The notes: generated from the sequence alone by a model not told the origin. A stretch of 64,000 bases of DNA from Pedobacter caeni (GCF_900129215.1 NZ_FQUQ01000008.1:62001-126000), one strand, 5' to 3'. Positions 8,093-16,333 are shown, counted from the first letter of the stretch. A program made the numbers and translations.

Positions 8093-10060
8093 ATGAAAAG
8101 ATTCTTCCTGTTTTTCTCCTGCTGCCTGATGAGCACTTTTACCTTTGCTCAGGCCATATCAGCTGAATCCGCCAATACCGCCGAAGCAGCTGCGGGAACT
8201 AACCTTCCTTCTGAAATTGCCATTATCCCGGAACCTGTATCTGTGGTTAAAAACGAAGGTCATTTTGTTTTACCAGCCAATATCACCATTCAATCACCCG
8301 GAAATCCGGAGTTGAAACAGGTCCTTGCATTTTTACAGGAAAGACTTTCTGTTCCTACAGGGAGTTATGTTTCTGTGATCAATCACCATGATGCCGGAAC
8401 TACAGCGACCATCAGGCTCGTACTTAACGACAAGGTAAATCCGGTTTTGGGAAATGAAGGGTATCAGCTTTCTGTAAGCACCAGCCATATTGTGATCAAA
8501 GCAAATAAAGCAGCTGGCCTCTTTTATGGCGCACAGAGCTTAATTCAGCTATTTCCAAAGGAAATAGAAAGCAAAGAACTGGTAGAAGACATCAACTGGA
8601 AAAGTCCTTGCGCAGACATCACCGATTATCCCCGCGTAGGCTGGAGAGGTTTAATGTTCGATGTTGCCCGTCATTTCTTTACAAAAGCAGAAGTGAAGCA
8701 GTACATCAATGCCATGGTCCGCTATAAATACAATGTTCTTCATTTACACCTTACAGATGATGAAGGCTGGAGAATAGAGATCAAAGGCTTCCCGAAACTT
8801 ACTGAGGTGGGTGCATGGAGCGTTAAAAAAACTGGCGAATTCGGGAATTTCAGTCCTCCGGGACCGGATGAACCCCGTACTTACGGCGGTTTTTACACAC
8901 AGGAAGACATCAAAGAACTCGTACAATATGCACAGGAACGTTTCGTCAATATCCTTCCGGAGATTGATGTTCCCGGACATAGCCTTGCCGCTATTTCTTC
9001 CTATCCGGAGCTTTCCTGCACTCCCGGAGCCGAGAATTACCGTGTCCGTTCAGGAGAAAGAATTATGGACTGGTCAAGAGGAGCACCTCCAACAGCATTG
9101 GTAGACAACACGCTTTGTCCGGCCAACGAAAAAGTATACAGCTTCCTGGATAGCGTAGTTACACAGATTGCAGCACTTTTCCCTTTTGAATATATCCATA
9201 TGGGTGGAGATGAAGCGCCTTTCAATTTCTGGGAAAAGAGTGATGCCATTAAAGCGCTGATGCAAAAAGAAGGCTTAAAAAATATGCACCAGGTTCAGGG
9301 TTATTTTGAAAAACGTGTTCAGGGAATTGTAGAATCGAAAGGCAAAAAATTCATGGGATGGGATGAGATCCTGGACGGGAATATGTCTCCAAGTGCTGCG
9401 GTGATGAGCTGGAGAGGGATGAAATATGGCACTGATGCGGCGCTTAAAAAACACGATGTCGTGATGAGCCCGACTACCTATGCGTATTTGGATTATATGC
9501 AGGCAGATCCGATTACAGAACCCAGGGTATATGCTTCCCTGAGGTTAAGCAAATCCTACGAGTTTGACCCTATCCCTTTGGGTGTAGATCCTAAATATAT
9601 CAAAGGCGGACAAGCGAATTTATGGACAGAACAGGTTTATAACATCAGACAGGCTGAATACATGACCTGGCCAAGAGGTATGGCCATCGCCGAATCAGTA
9701 TGGTCGCCTAGAGAAAAGAAAAACTGGAATAATTTCTTTGGAAAAGTAGAACAACATTTCAAAAGACTGGACATTGCAGAAACTAAATATGCACCTAGTG
9801 TATACGATCCGATCTTTAAGGTCAGCAGATCTGCAGACCGTCAATTGCTGATTGAGCTGAGCACAGAAGTAGAAGGACTGGACATCTATTACAGTTTCGA
9901 CAATTCGTTCCCGGATCGTTTTTATCCTAAGTACACCGAGAAACTTAATCCTCCGAAAGATGCCGGCATGCTAAGGGTGATCACTTATAAAGGAAAACAA
10001 CCTGTAGGACGGATGTTGAGTATGCCAATAGAAGAGTTGAACAAGAGAGCAAGAAAATAA
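8093..10060 (+). CDS. Beta-N-acetylhexosaminidase, glycoside hydrolase family 20
   Basis: The 655-residue secreted enzyme removes terminal GlcNAc or GalNAc from glycans or chitobiose. A signal peptide (about residues 1-20) is followed by a GH20b N-terminal domain (about 40-165) and the GH20 TIM barrel (about 170-520) starting at Y-P-R-V-G-W-R-G-L-M-F-D. The catalytic pair D373-E374 sits in H-M-G-G-D-E-A-P, the hallmark of substrate-assisted catalysis. Other active-site segments include H-L-H-L-T-D-D-E-G-W and W-T-E. The C-terminal ~100 residues look like a small beta domain (Y-Y-S-F-D-N-S-F-P), as in many Bacteroidota homologues. The next gene begins four bases after its stop. Confidence 0.95.
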   Translation: MKRFFLFFSCCLMSTFTFAQAISAESANTAEAAAGTNLPSEIAIIPEPVSVVKNEGHFVLPANITIQSPGNPELKQVLAFLQERLSVPTGSYVSVINHHDAGTTATIRLVLNDKVNPVLGNEGYQLSVSTSHIVIKANKAAGLFYGAQSLIQLFPKEIESKELVEDINWKSPCADITDYPRVGWRGLMFDVARHFFTKAEVKQYINAMVRYKYNVLHLHLTDDEGWRIEIKGFPKLTEVGAWSVKKTGEFGNFSPPGPDEPRTYGGFYTQEDIKELVQYAQERFVNILPEIDVPGHSLAAISSYPELSCTPGAENYRVRSGERIMDWSRGAPPTALVDNTLCPANEKVYSFLDSVVTQIAALFPFEYIHMGGDEAPFNFWEKSDAIKALMQKEGLKNMHQVQGYFEKRVQGIVESKGKKFMGWDEILDGNMSPSAAVMSWRGMKYGTDAALKKHDVVMSPTTYAYLDYMQADPITEPRVYASLRLSKSYEFDPIPLGVDPKYIKGGQANLWTEQVYNIRQAEYMTWPRGMAIAESVWSPREKKNWNNFFGKVEQHFKRLDIAETKYAPSVYDPIFKVSRSADRQLLIELSTEVEGLDIYYSFDNSFPDRFYPKYTEKLNPPKDAGMLRVITYKGKQPVGRMLSMPIEELNKRARK

Positions 10061-10064
10061 GACA

Positions 10065-10865
10065 TTGAGGTATTTCGTACATATTGGCTACCATGGCCTT
10101 CATTTTAACGGATGGCAAAAACAGCCCGGCATTCTGAATGTTCAGGGGGTGATAGAACAGGCATTAACCCAGATTCTGAAAACACCGGTTGTGATCAATG
10201 GCTGTGGCAGAACAGATGCACAGGTACACGCCAGCCAGTTCTTCTTTCATATGGACATTGAACAGTCCTGGGACTTTGATCTTGTTTTCAGGCTAAATAA
10301 GCTCCTTCCCGGAAGTATTGCTGTTTTTGACATCATTCCTATGCCGGGGATGCAACATGCCCGCTTCGATGCTGTACAGCGCTGCTACGATTATTTTATC
10401 CATACCTATAAAAGTCCCTTCTTAAACGGGCTTAGTGCTTTCTATTTATTGAAAGACCTCCATATCGACCAGATGAAACAGGCGGCAGCCTTATTGCCAC
10501 AATATAAAGACTATCGTCCCTTTTGTACCAGTCCGGATAAGTATGAACATACGATTTGTAATGTAATGTCAGCAAGCCTTACCGTTGATTCTTCCGGTGA
10601 CCGCCTGCGCTTCCAGATTTCCTCGAACCGCTTTCTCAGCAAAATGATCCGGATCATCATGGGTCAATTGTTAAAAATCGGAAAAGGAGAACTCAGTGTA
10701 GATGAATTTGAAAACTACCTGATTACAAAAGAAACCCCTGCGCTGATTACGCCTGCCCATCCACAGGGATTATACTTGTCGAAAGTAACCTATCCATACC
10801 TGAACCTGCCACCAAGAACAGAATTTTCTGCTATTCTGCAGCATCAGGTGGATCAGTTCGGCTAG
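10065..10865 (+). CDS. truA: tRNA pseudouridine synthase, TruA family
   Basis: TruA enzymes convert uridines 38-40 in the tRNA anticodon stem to pseudouridine. The 266-residue frame starts at TTG 10065, four bases after the hexosaminidase stop. The reading M-R-Y-F-V-H-I-G-Y-H-G matches the usual TruA N-terminus, and no upstream ATG is available. The catalytic aspartate is D51 in G-C-G-R-T-D-A-Q-V-H-A. The usual motif is G-R-T-D-x-G-V-H, so a glutamine replaces the conserved glycine; this may mark a paralogous TruA branch. The last 35 bases overlap the convergent TetR gene. Confidence 0.88.
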   Translation: MRYFVHIGYHGLHFNGWQKQPGILNVQGVIEQALTQILKTPVVINGCGRTDAQVHASQFFFHMDIEQSWDFDLVFRLNKLLPGSIAVFDIIPMPGMQHARFDAVQRCYDYFIHTYKSPFLNGLSAFYLLKDLHIDQMKQAAALLPQYKDYRPFCTSPDKYEHTICNVMSASLTVDSSGDRLRFQISSNRFLSKMIRIIMGQLLKIGKGELSVDEFENYLITKETPALITPAHPQGLYLSKVTYPYLNLPPRTEFSAILQHQVDQFG

Positions 10866-11517
10866 GTTTAATCTTCGATTTTCCGGCATGAAAAGCCCAT
10901 TCAACAATATGGCGTATAGATTTTTGAATTTCGGCCCTCCCCTCTTCTGTATTTACGTCCAGCCCACAAATTGTACTTTCATTTTTCTTGGCATGGAGCA
11001 CGAGATAGTAAATTCCCGAAACAAGTAGTGCGGCAACCCCTCTGAGGCTCACTGCAGAATTCTTAAAATAAGTGTCTGTCATGGCCAAAAGTGAGTTTCC
11101 GTATTCTTCACGTACCATGCAAACACTATCCAGCAGATGGGTCCTTTCGGAAATTTCCCACAAAATGATCTTTTGCATCTCCTCTTCATTCCAGAAGAAT
11201 TCAAACTGTTTCTGAAGAATGGAAACGAAATTATCAATGAGGCTGTTTTTCTTATCCTTCAGGTCTATCTGTTCCAGAATCTTATTGTTAAATGAAAGCC
11301 AGTAATCTTTCTCGATCACATAAGTTTCAATCAACCGGTCTACATTATCAAAATAACGATAGATCAGCTTCTTATTTACCTTTGCCTCTTTGGCAATTGC
11401 ATTTACCCCCAGTCCGGTATAGCCCTTGGTCCTGATGATCGATCCTACCGCATCTATTAATCTACGTTCCGTCAGCAGACGGTTTTTTAATGGTTTTTCA
11501 ATTACTTTTTCAGCCAT
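10831..11517 (-). CDS. TetR/AcrR family transcriptional regulator
   Basis: The 228-residue protein has an N-terminal TetR helix-turn-helix (about residues 15-60: I-R-T-K-G-Y-T-G-L-G, then I-A-K-E-A-K-V-N-K-K-L-I-Y-R-Y-F), followed by an all-helical ligand and dimerisation domain with no recognisable signature. It starts at an ATG and its end overlaps the convergent truA by 35 bases. The gene is divergent from the DoxX gene at 12053, with 535 bases of hairpin-rich DNA between them, so autoregulation and control of doxX from that region is the simplest reading. The ligand is unknown. Confidence 0.88.
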   Translation of the reverse strand: MAEKVIEKPLKNRLLTERRLIDAVGSIIRTKGYTGLGVNAIAKEAKVNKKLIYRYFDNVDRLIETYVIEKDYWLSFNNKILEQIDLKDKKNSLIDNFVSILQKQFEFFWNEEEMQKIILWEISERTHLLDSVCMVREEYGNSLLAMTDTYFKNSAVSLRGVAALLVSGIYYLVLHAKKNESTICGLDVNTEEGRAEIQKSIRHIVEWAFHAGKSKIKPSRTDPPDAAE

Positions 11518-11728
11518 AGCTCAGGAAGTATTCTTAAAGGATCTATTCTGTTGTTTAAGAGAGGCGTTAATCAACAGTCAGCTCAAAAGAATTGACATTT
11601 ATGGAGGAAATTTAGGAATAAAAATTATTTTTTAGCTAAAAAGCAAACTACTATCAGCAGATTATTTTTGAGTAGCAGCGCTCTGCTCTGATCTTCACCA
11701 CATTAAAATCAGGGGTAAAAGAAACGAA

Positions 11729-11760
11729 CCTCATGGCATTTGATAACAGCTGCCATGAGG
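11729..11760. repeat. 10-bp perfect inverted repeat, candidate operator or hairpin
   Basis: CCTCATGGCA (11729-11738) and TGCCATGAGG (11751-11760) are exact complements separated by 12 bases. The total span of 32 bp is within the range of TetR-type operators with spaced half-sites, and the same sequence would also fold well as RNA. There is no T-run. Confidence 0.55.
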
Positions 11761-11767
11761 AGGGATT

Positions 11768-11794
11768 ATTCAATATAGGGGGGGGATATTGAAT
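11768..11794. repeat. Hairpin with an eight-G loop
   Basis: ATTCAATAT (11768-11776) and ATATTGAAT (11786-11794) are exact complements. The loop is A followed by eight consecutive G (11778-11785). A G8 run in an otherwise AT-rich region is unusual and could be length-variable. Confidence 0.5.
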
Positions 11795-12040
11795 CTTGTT
11801 GAGCATACGTTCTCCCAGATAGCTGGCCTGAAACGTAGCAATGTTATATTTTTAAAAATAATCTGAGCGCGGGATTTTTATGGGCTAAAGATACCGCAGA
11901 TAATTTAATGAAAGTGGTGACATGGCGAATTATATTTTGGTTTAAAAAAGAAATATAATACTGCATCTATATAAAACTGCCATATAAACTATTGATTATC
12001 TCAATTTTTCTAGGTAACTTCAATCAGCATTATTTTAAAA

Positions 12041-12046
12041 AGGAGG
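12041..12046 (+). promoter_or_regulatory. Consensus Shine-Dalgarno site of the doxX gene
   Basis: AGGAGG lies six bases before the ATG at 12053. Most genes in this window have no clear Shine-Dalgarno sequence, as is usual in Bacteroidota, so a full consensus here stands out. Confidence 0.6.
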
Positions 12047-12052
12047 TTTATC

Positions 12053-12502
12053 ATGACTGTTATTCAGAGAATTGAACACTGGGGTGATGTACATCATGCC
12101 AAATGGCTGGATGTAATCCGTATTGTTTTAGGCTTACTCATCTTTAGCAAAGGAATTGCGATAGTCAGCAATACTGCGGTTCTTCAGGACCTGTTATTGC
12201 AAAACAATGTATTCGGTTTTTCGGGAATGATGGCCAGTGTGGCCATACATATCGTAGGGTTTGTACACCTGGTAGGAGGAATCCTGATTACCTTGGGTCT
12301 GCTCACCAGGTTTGCCGTAGTGATACAAATCCCGATCCTTTTATGTGCCGTATTTTTTGTAAATCTATCGCGTGGTTTTTCCATACTGAACTCCGAATTG
12401 TGGCTATCCGTAATTGTACTGTTATTACTGGTATTATTCTGGGTAATCGGATCAGGTCCGTTTTCGGTAGACCATCAGATGAAGCGGAAACCAAGGCGAT
12501 AA
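12053..12502 (+). CDS. DoxX family membrane protein
   Basis: The 149-residue protein has four predicted membrane segments (about residues 18-38, 55-80, 85-105 and 113-132) typical of the DoxX/DoxD family. The first carries the recognisable I-R-I-V-L-G-L-L-I-F-S-K-G. DoxX-type proteins act in membrane redox or small-molecule tolerance; this one has no redox cysteines that I can see. It is divergent from a TetR regulator and has an unusually strong ribosome site, suggesting it is kept repressed and well translated when induced. This regulatory reading is inference. Confidence 0.82.
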   Translation: MTVIQRIEHWGDVHHAKWLDVIRIVLGLLIFSKGIAIVSNTAVLQDLLLQNNVFGFSGMMASVAIHIVGFVHLVGGILITLGLLTRFAVVIQIPILLCAVFFVNLSRGFSILNSELWLSVIVLLLLVLFWVIGSGPFSVDHQMKRKPRR

Positions 12503-12579
12503 ACCCTCATTTTTTCTTTATTACGCCCCTGTGAGATTCTATAGGTGCTAAAAGCTTATTTTTGAGCAAAATCAGTTAT

Positions 12580-12978
12580 ATGAATTTTCACACCAGAAAA
12601 TGGGTAAAACCAGAAGATTTAAATCCTAACGGGAGCTTATTTGGCGGGAGCCTGCTCAGATGGATTGATGAAGAAGCTGCCATCTATGCGATTGTACAAT
12701 TGGGTAATCCAAGGGTGGTCACAAAATACATTTCCGAGATCAATTTTGTCAGCTCTGCCAAACAGGGAGACATCATAGAAATGGGAATTACGGCTACAGA
12801 CTTTGGCAATACATCCTTAACCATGCGCTGCGAGGTGAGAAACAAGATCACCAGAAAAAGCATCCTTACGATCGATAAAATGGTATTTGTGAATGTAGAC
12901 GAGGATGGTAATCCTGCTGCTCATGGCAAAACACATATCAAATTTATCGAGGAGCAATTCGCAAAAGAAGACAATTAA
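12580..12978 (+). CDS. Acyl-CoA thioesterase, hotdog fold (YciA/ACOT family)
   Basis: The 132-residue protein is a single hotdog domain that would hydrolyse acyl-CoA thioesters in the cytoplasm. The sequence N-P-N-G-S-L-F-G-G-S-L-L-R-W-I-D-E-E-A carries the family's N-x-x-G-x-x-x-G-G helix start and acidic catalytic residues. The second half has I-N-F-V-S-S-A-K-Q-G-D-I-I-E, typical of the YciA/BFIT branch. I place the start at ATG 12580; an in-frame TTG at 12562 would add six residues with no family support. The last four bases overlap the convergent aroK gene. Confidence 0.85.
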   Translation: MNFHTRKWVKPEDLNPNGSLFGGSLLRWIDEEAAIYAIVQLGNPRVVTKYISEINFVSSAKQGDIIEMGITATDFGNTSLTMRCEVRNKITRKSILTIDKMVFVNVDEDGNPAAHGKTHIKFIEEQFAKEDN

Positions 12979-13481
12979 ACGGCGGCCAGAATTAAAGCCC
13001 TGAGGTCATCAGGAGTAAGGCTGATGCCATTGACTTTCAAACCTGCCTGCAGGTAAAAAGGATTGCGTTCTTCCAGTTTTTTCTCAATAAAGCTGGTCAT
13101 TTCCTCCTGATCCATATCTTTTAACAGCGGGCGTTTCTCTTTACCACTTTCCAGGCGCCTGGCTAAAGCGGCGGCAGACATTTCGATGTACACCGAAGTA
13201 CCGTTCTTATTGATCCAGGCCATATTGTCAAAATAACATGGCGCTCCCCCACCTGTTGCCACCACACAATTCGAAGGATAATTAAATTCCTGCAGGGTTT
13301 TACGCTCAAACTCCCTGAAAGCTGCCTCTCCATTAGCGGCAAAGTAGGCACCAATAGACATCCCCACCAGCTTTTCTATCTGATGATCGAGGTCAATAAA
13401 ATCATATCCCAGTTTCGTGGCCAGCTTTCGTCCCAAAGTGCTTTTACCACATCCCATAAATCCAATCAGAAATATCTTCAT
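12975..13481 (-). CDS. aroK: Shikimate kinase
   Basis: The enzyme phosphorylates shikimate at the 3-hydroxyl with ATP, step five of the route to chorismate. The 168-residue length is normal. The Walker A motif is G-C-G-K-S-T at residues 10-15, the metal and shikimate segment is D-L-D-H-Q-I-E near residues 32-38, F-R-E-F-E contains the shikimate arginine, and G-G-G-A-P near residue 80 is the substrate loop. The lid region L-E-S-G-K-E-K-R-P-L-L follows. It is the last gene of a four-gene minus-strand operon and starts four bases after the ABC permease stop. Confidence 0.95.
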   Translation of the reverse strand: MKIFLIGFMGCGKSTLGRKLATKLGYDFIDLDHQIEKLVGMSIGAYFAANGEAAFREFERKTLQEFNYPSNCVVATGGGAPCYFDNMAWINKNGTSVYIEMSAAALARRLESGKEKRPLLKDMDQEEMTSFIEKKLEERNPFYLQAGLKVNGISLTPDDLRALILAAV

Positions 13482-13485
13482 TCTT

Positions 13486-14541
13486 TTAAGCGAGTTTTAC
13501 CCTTGGATCAACAAAGGCATAGAGTACGTCTACCAGTATATTGATCAGTACAAATATAAATGCAATAAAGAGAATTGAGCCCATGACTACCGGAAAATCT
13601 GACATTTCCAAAGCCGTAACTGTTGTCCGTCCCAATCCATTGTACCCAAAAATATATTCCACAAAGAAGGATCCTGCAAGCAGCGAAGCAAACCAGCCGG
13701 AAATTGCGGTAATCACCGGGTTTAAGGCATTTTTTAGGGCATGCTTATAGATGATGGCATTCCGTCCCAATCCTTTGGCTCTGGCGGTACGGATGTAATC
13801 CTGAGCCAGTACATCCAGCATGGCACTTCTCGTCAGTTGAACGATAATGGCCAATGGCCTGAGGCCTAAGGTCAGCATGGGTAGTAAAAGGTTCTTCCAG
13901 GTCATGATTTCACCCTTAAAAGGATCATAACTGTACAAACTACCAGACATGTTTAATCCCGTATAATCGCTCAATACAAATCCAAATAACCAGGCAATGA
14001 TAATACCTGCAAAAAAAGAAGGTGCGGAAATCCCAAGAATAGCGAAGGAATTTGCGGCTTTATCAATCCAGGTATCTTTATGAACGGCAGAAAGTACGCC
14101 AAGAAAAACGCCAATAATGGTGGCAAAGATCATGGCGGTCAATGCCAGAATAAAAGTATTTGGAACGGTTTCTCTTAAGATAGAAGTCACCTCTCTTTTT
14201 GTTTGATAAGACCTGCGCAGGTAAGGCCACTTCAGGACAATTGCTTCCTTTCCGATTCCGATCAATCTGACATAATGGTATTTCTCACGGCTTTCCTCTT
14301 CGTCCGGATGAATACTGAGCGGAGAAAGGTCATTCAGGTATAAGAAAAACTGAGCAGGCCTGGATTTATCCAGGCCAAATTCCTTACGTACTGCTTCCAG
14401 CGACTGTACATCGGAGCGTTGCCCCATCGTCATTCTCGCCGGATCTCCAGGTAATACATTAAACAGGATAAACACCACACTCACCACTCCCGCCATGACA
14501 GCTAATCCGTATAAAAACTTCCTGAGGGCGTATTGCAGCAT
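13486..14541 (-). CDS. ABC transporter permease, DppB/OppB (peptide/nickel) type
   Basis: The 351-residue inner-membrane protein has an N-terminal membrane segment, a long extracytoplasmic stretch (about residues 45-125), and then five further membrane segments with the BPD_transp_1 domain. The coupling-helix motif reads D-Y-I-R-T-A-R-A-K-G-L-G (about residues 240-251), which contacts an ATPase. The N-terminal L-F-N-V-L-P-G-D-P-A-R is diagnostic of DppB-type permeases. No DppC, ATPase or binding-protein gene is adjacent, so its partners must be encoded elsewhere. It sits between a DoxX-thioredoxin gene (gap 3 bases) and aroK (gap 4 bases). Confidence 0.9.
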   Translation of the reverse strand: MLQYALRKFLYGLAVMAGVVSVVFILFNVLPGDPARMTMGQRSDVQSLEAVRKEFGLDKSRPAQFFLYLNDLSPLSIHPDEEESREKYHYVRLIGIGKEAIVLKWPYLRRSYQTKREVTSILRETVPNTFILALTAMIFATIIGVFLGVLSAVHKDTWIDKAANSFAILGISAPSFFAGIIIAWLFGFVLSDYTGLNMSGSLYSYDPFKGEIMTWKNLLLPMLTLGLRPLAIIVQLTRSAMLDVLAQDYIRTARAKGLGRNAIIYKHALKNALNPVITAISGWFASLLAGSFFVEYIFGYNGLGRTTVTALEMSDFPVVMGSILFIAFIFVLINILVDVLYAFVDPRVKLA

Positions 14542-14544
14542 ATC

Positions 14545-15735
14545 CTATTTGGTGAAATATTTTTCAGAGAGCTGTTCAAAGGAAGGCATTGCATTGTGAT
14601 GCCATTTGTTGATGATCACTCCATTTTTCAACAACAACACACCAGGATTGGCCCTGACCATGCTTTTCAAAGGAACCGCATCTGCATAAAAGATTTCTGT
14701 AAACAACTTCATCTTTTTACTAAAGGCTTCTGCGTCCTGTGCAGAATTGGAAGTCAGCAATACCGTTCTGATGTTAAACTGTTCTGCCGCGTTTAAGGAC
14801 AAAGCATTTAAAGCAGCCATCGCTTCCTCATTGGTGTCCTTTAGGTTATAAGCAACAATAATCAGATTATAATAAGGATTTTCCAACAGTTCTTTCGTAT
14901 AGTCGGTACCTGAAGCATCCGTGATATTTAAATCTTTAATCTTAGGCTCATATCCTTTTTTAAGGAGTTTTTTCTCCGGTGTACCTACGATCTCCCAGTT
15001 TTCGTCTTTCCAGATTTCCGTTTTCAGGTAATCCTTATCGCTCATCACTTTTTTCTCTTTTGTTTTTTTGTTGGTCAGGTTGTACATGATCTGAAACTCA
15101 TCAGGTTGTGCTCCCGGAGGGATGCGCATCAGTTCAGGGACATTGGCACCTACCTTATAAGGCAAAAAGTCCAGAATAGGTGACCTGCTGTAGGTAAATA
15201 TGCTGAATAACAGTGACAATGCCAGTACCCCGGCCAACAGTCCCTTTTGTAATCCCGGCTGTTGGGTAACAGGCTTAATCAATTCTTTATGAATAAAAAG
15301 ATAAATGATCAGTGCCAGCAACACCAGATCCTTGGAGAATGATTCCCATGGGGTCAGTGGAATGGCATCCCCGAAACATCCGCAGGAAGTCACTATTTTG
15401 AAAAATGCTGAAACAAAGGTCAGAAAGGTGAAAAATATAATTGTTCCCAATAGCCCCCAGGTTACTTTTTTACTCCAGAAACCGAAAAGTAACAAAGCGC
15501 CCAATACAATTTCAAGCACACAAAGAATAATTGCAATTCCGGTAGCCCATTCACTTAAGAAAAAGCTGCCCTCTACATTTGAACCAATAAACTTAAAAAA
15601 GATATGATGGAACTCATCGAAATATTCCTGTAGCTTGTATCCAAAGCCAAGCGGGTCATTCGCTTTAATCAGTCCTGAGAAAATAAACAGGACTCCGACA
15701 AATATTCTGGCAAAATTAAGGGCTATTTTCTTCAT
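14545..15735 (-). CDS. DoxX/MauE-like membrane protein with thioredoxin-like domain (BT_3928 type)
   Basis: The 396-residue protein begins with a DoxX/MauE membrane unit of about four to five segments (residues 5-175), containing a conserved S-C-G-C-F-G motif near residue 118. It continues into an extracytoplasmic thioredoxin-like region (about 260-396) with the cis-proline segment A-N-P-G-V-L-L-L-K-N-G. That domain has no C-x-x-C pair, so classical disulfide exchange there is unlikely; the C-G-C pair in the membrane unit may be the redox site. The start overlaps the DUF1599 stop by one base. A role in envelope redox control is inference. Confidence 0.82.
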   Translation of the reverse strand: MKKIALNFARIFVGVLFIFSGLIKANDPLGFGYKLQEYFDEFHHIFFKFIGSNVEGSFFLSEWATGIAIILCVLEIVLGALLLFGFWSKKVTWGLLGTIIFFTFLTFVSAFFKIVTSCGCFGDAIPLTPWESFSKDLVLLALIIYLFIHKELIKPVTQQPGLQKGLLAGVLALSLLFSIFTYSRSPILDFLPYKVGANVPELMRIPPGAQPDEFQIMYNLTNKKTKEKKVMSDKDYLKTEIWKDENWEIVGTPEKKLLKKGYEPKIKDLNITDASGTDYTKELLENPYYNLIIVAYNLKDTNEEAMAALNALSLNAAEQFNIRTVLLTSNSAQDAEAFSKKMKLFTEIFYADAVPLKSMVRANPGVLLLKNGVIINKWHHNAMPSFEQLSEKYFTK

Positions 15736-16277
15736 TATTTCAGATCCAGTTTAATCAATGCAAAGACGGCATAATTGAGCATATCCTGATAATTGGCATC
15801 TATACCTTCAGAAGCTACTGTTTTTCCTAAATTATCTTCAATTTGTTTAACCCTCATGATTTTCATCAGGATCAGGTCGGTTAAGGAGCTGGTACGCATG
15901 TCTCTCCATGCCTCTCCATAATCATGGTTTTTAGCAAACATCAGTTCTTTGGTGAGGTTTACCTTTTCATCAAACAGGGCTTCCACCTGAGCGACTTCCA
16001 TTTCATACGGATCCTCTGCATTCAGTTCCAGTTGTAGCATCCCGATGACACAATAGTTGATGATGCCAATATATTCAGAGCTGATGTCCTCCCCTACTTT
16101 CGAAACTTTCTTTTCTTCCAGCGTGCGGATGCGTTGCGCCTTAATGAAAATCTGATCCGTAATAGAGGATGGCCTGAGGATTCTCCAGGCGGTTCCATAG
16201 TCTTTTGTTTTCTTTAAAAAAAGCGATTTACAAATCGCTATTACTGAATCGAATTCTTGAGATGTGTTTGTTGCCAA
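15735..16277 (-). CDS. DUF1599 (nucleotide modification associated domain 1) protein with two internal repeats
   Basis: The 180-residue protein contains two copies of the DUF1599 motif. The first is K-D-Y-G-T-A-W-R-I-L-R-P-S-S-I-T-D-Q (about residues 22-39), the second H-D-Y-G-E-A-W-R-D-M-R-T-S-S-L-T-D-L (about 116-133). Each is followed by I-K-x-x-R-I-R-T-L-E or a variant. Members are often described as associated with nucleotide modification, but no activity is established that I know of. The start is TTG 16277; the reading M-A-T-N-T-S-Q-E-F-D fits family N-termini and no closer ATG exists. It leads the operon DUF1599, DoxX-thioredoxin, ABC permease, aroK, divergent from folP. Confidence 0.82.
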   Translation of the reverse strand: MATNTSQEFDSVIAICKSLFLKKTKDYGTAWRILRPSSITDQIFIKAQRIRTLEEKKVSKVGEDISSEYIGIINYCVIGMLQLELNAEDPYEMEVAQVEALFDEKVNLTKELMFAKNHDYGEAWRDMRTSSLTDLILMKIMRVKQIEDNLGKTVASEGIDANYQDMLNYAVFALIKLDLK

Positions 16278-16316
16278 AACAATTAAAATATTTAGTTTAA
16301 AGCTATTTAAATACCG

Positions 16317-16324
16317 TATTTTTG
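16317..16324 (+). promoter_or_regulatory. Promoter -7 box of folP-cdaA
   Basis: TATTTTTG matches the Bacteroidota -7 consensus TAnnTTTG exactly. Transcription would start about seven bases downstream, only a few bases before the ATG at 16334, implying a nearly leaderless mRNA. The box covers the TTG at 16322, which excludes that codon as the start. No clear TTTG -33 box is seen at 19-20 bases upstream. Confidence 0.6.
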
Positions 16325-16333
16325 TCTTATACG

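Larger units (their letters stand above)
11518..12052. promoter_or_regulatory. Divergent TetR/DoxX intergenic region with several inverted repeats
   Basis: No gene is visible in these 535 bases. Reading from the TetR side, I see a 14-bp perfect palindrome TTTTTAGCTAAAAA (11629-11642), a 10-bp inverted repeat (11729-11738 with 11751-11760), a 9-bp inverted repeat whose loop is A plus eight G (11768-11794), and a strong AGGAGG ribosome site at 12041-12046. Any of the repeats could be the TetR operator. No TAnnTTTG box is obvious in either direction. Confidence 0.5.
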
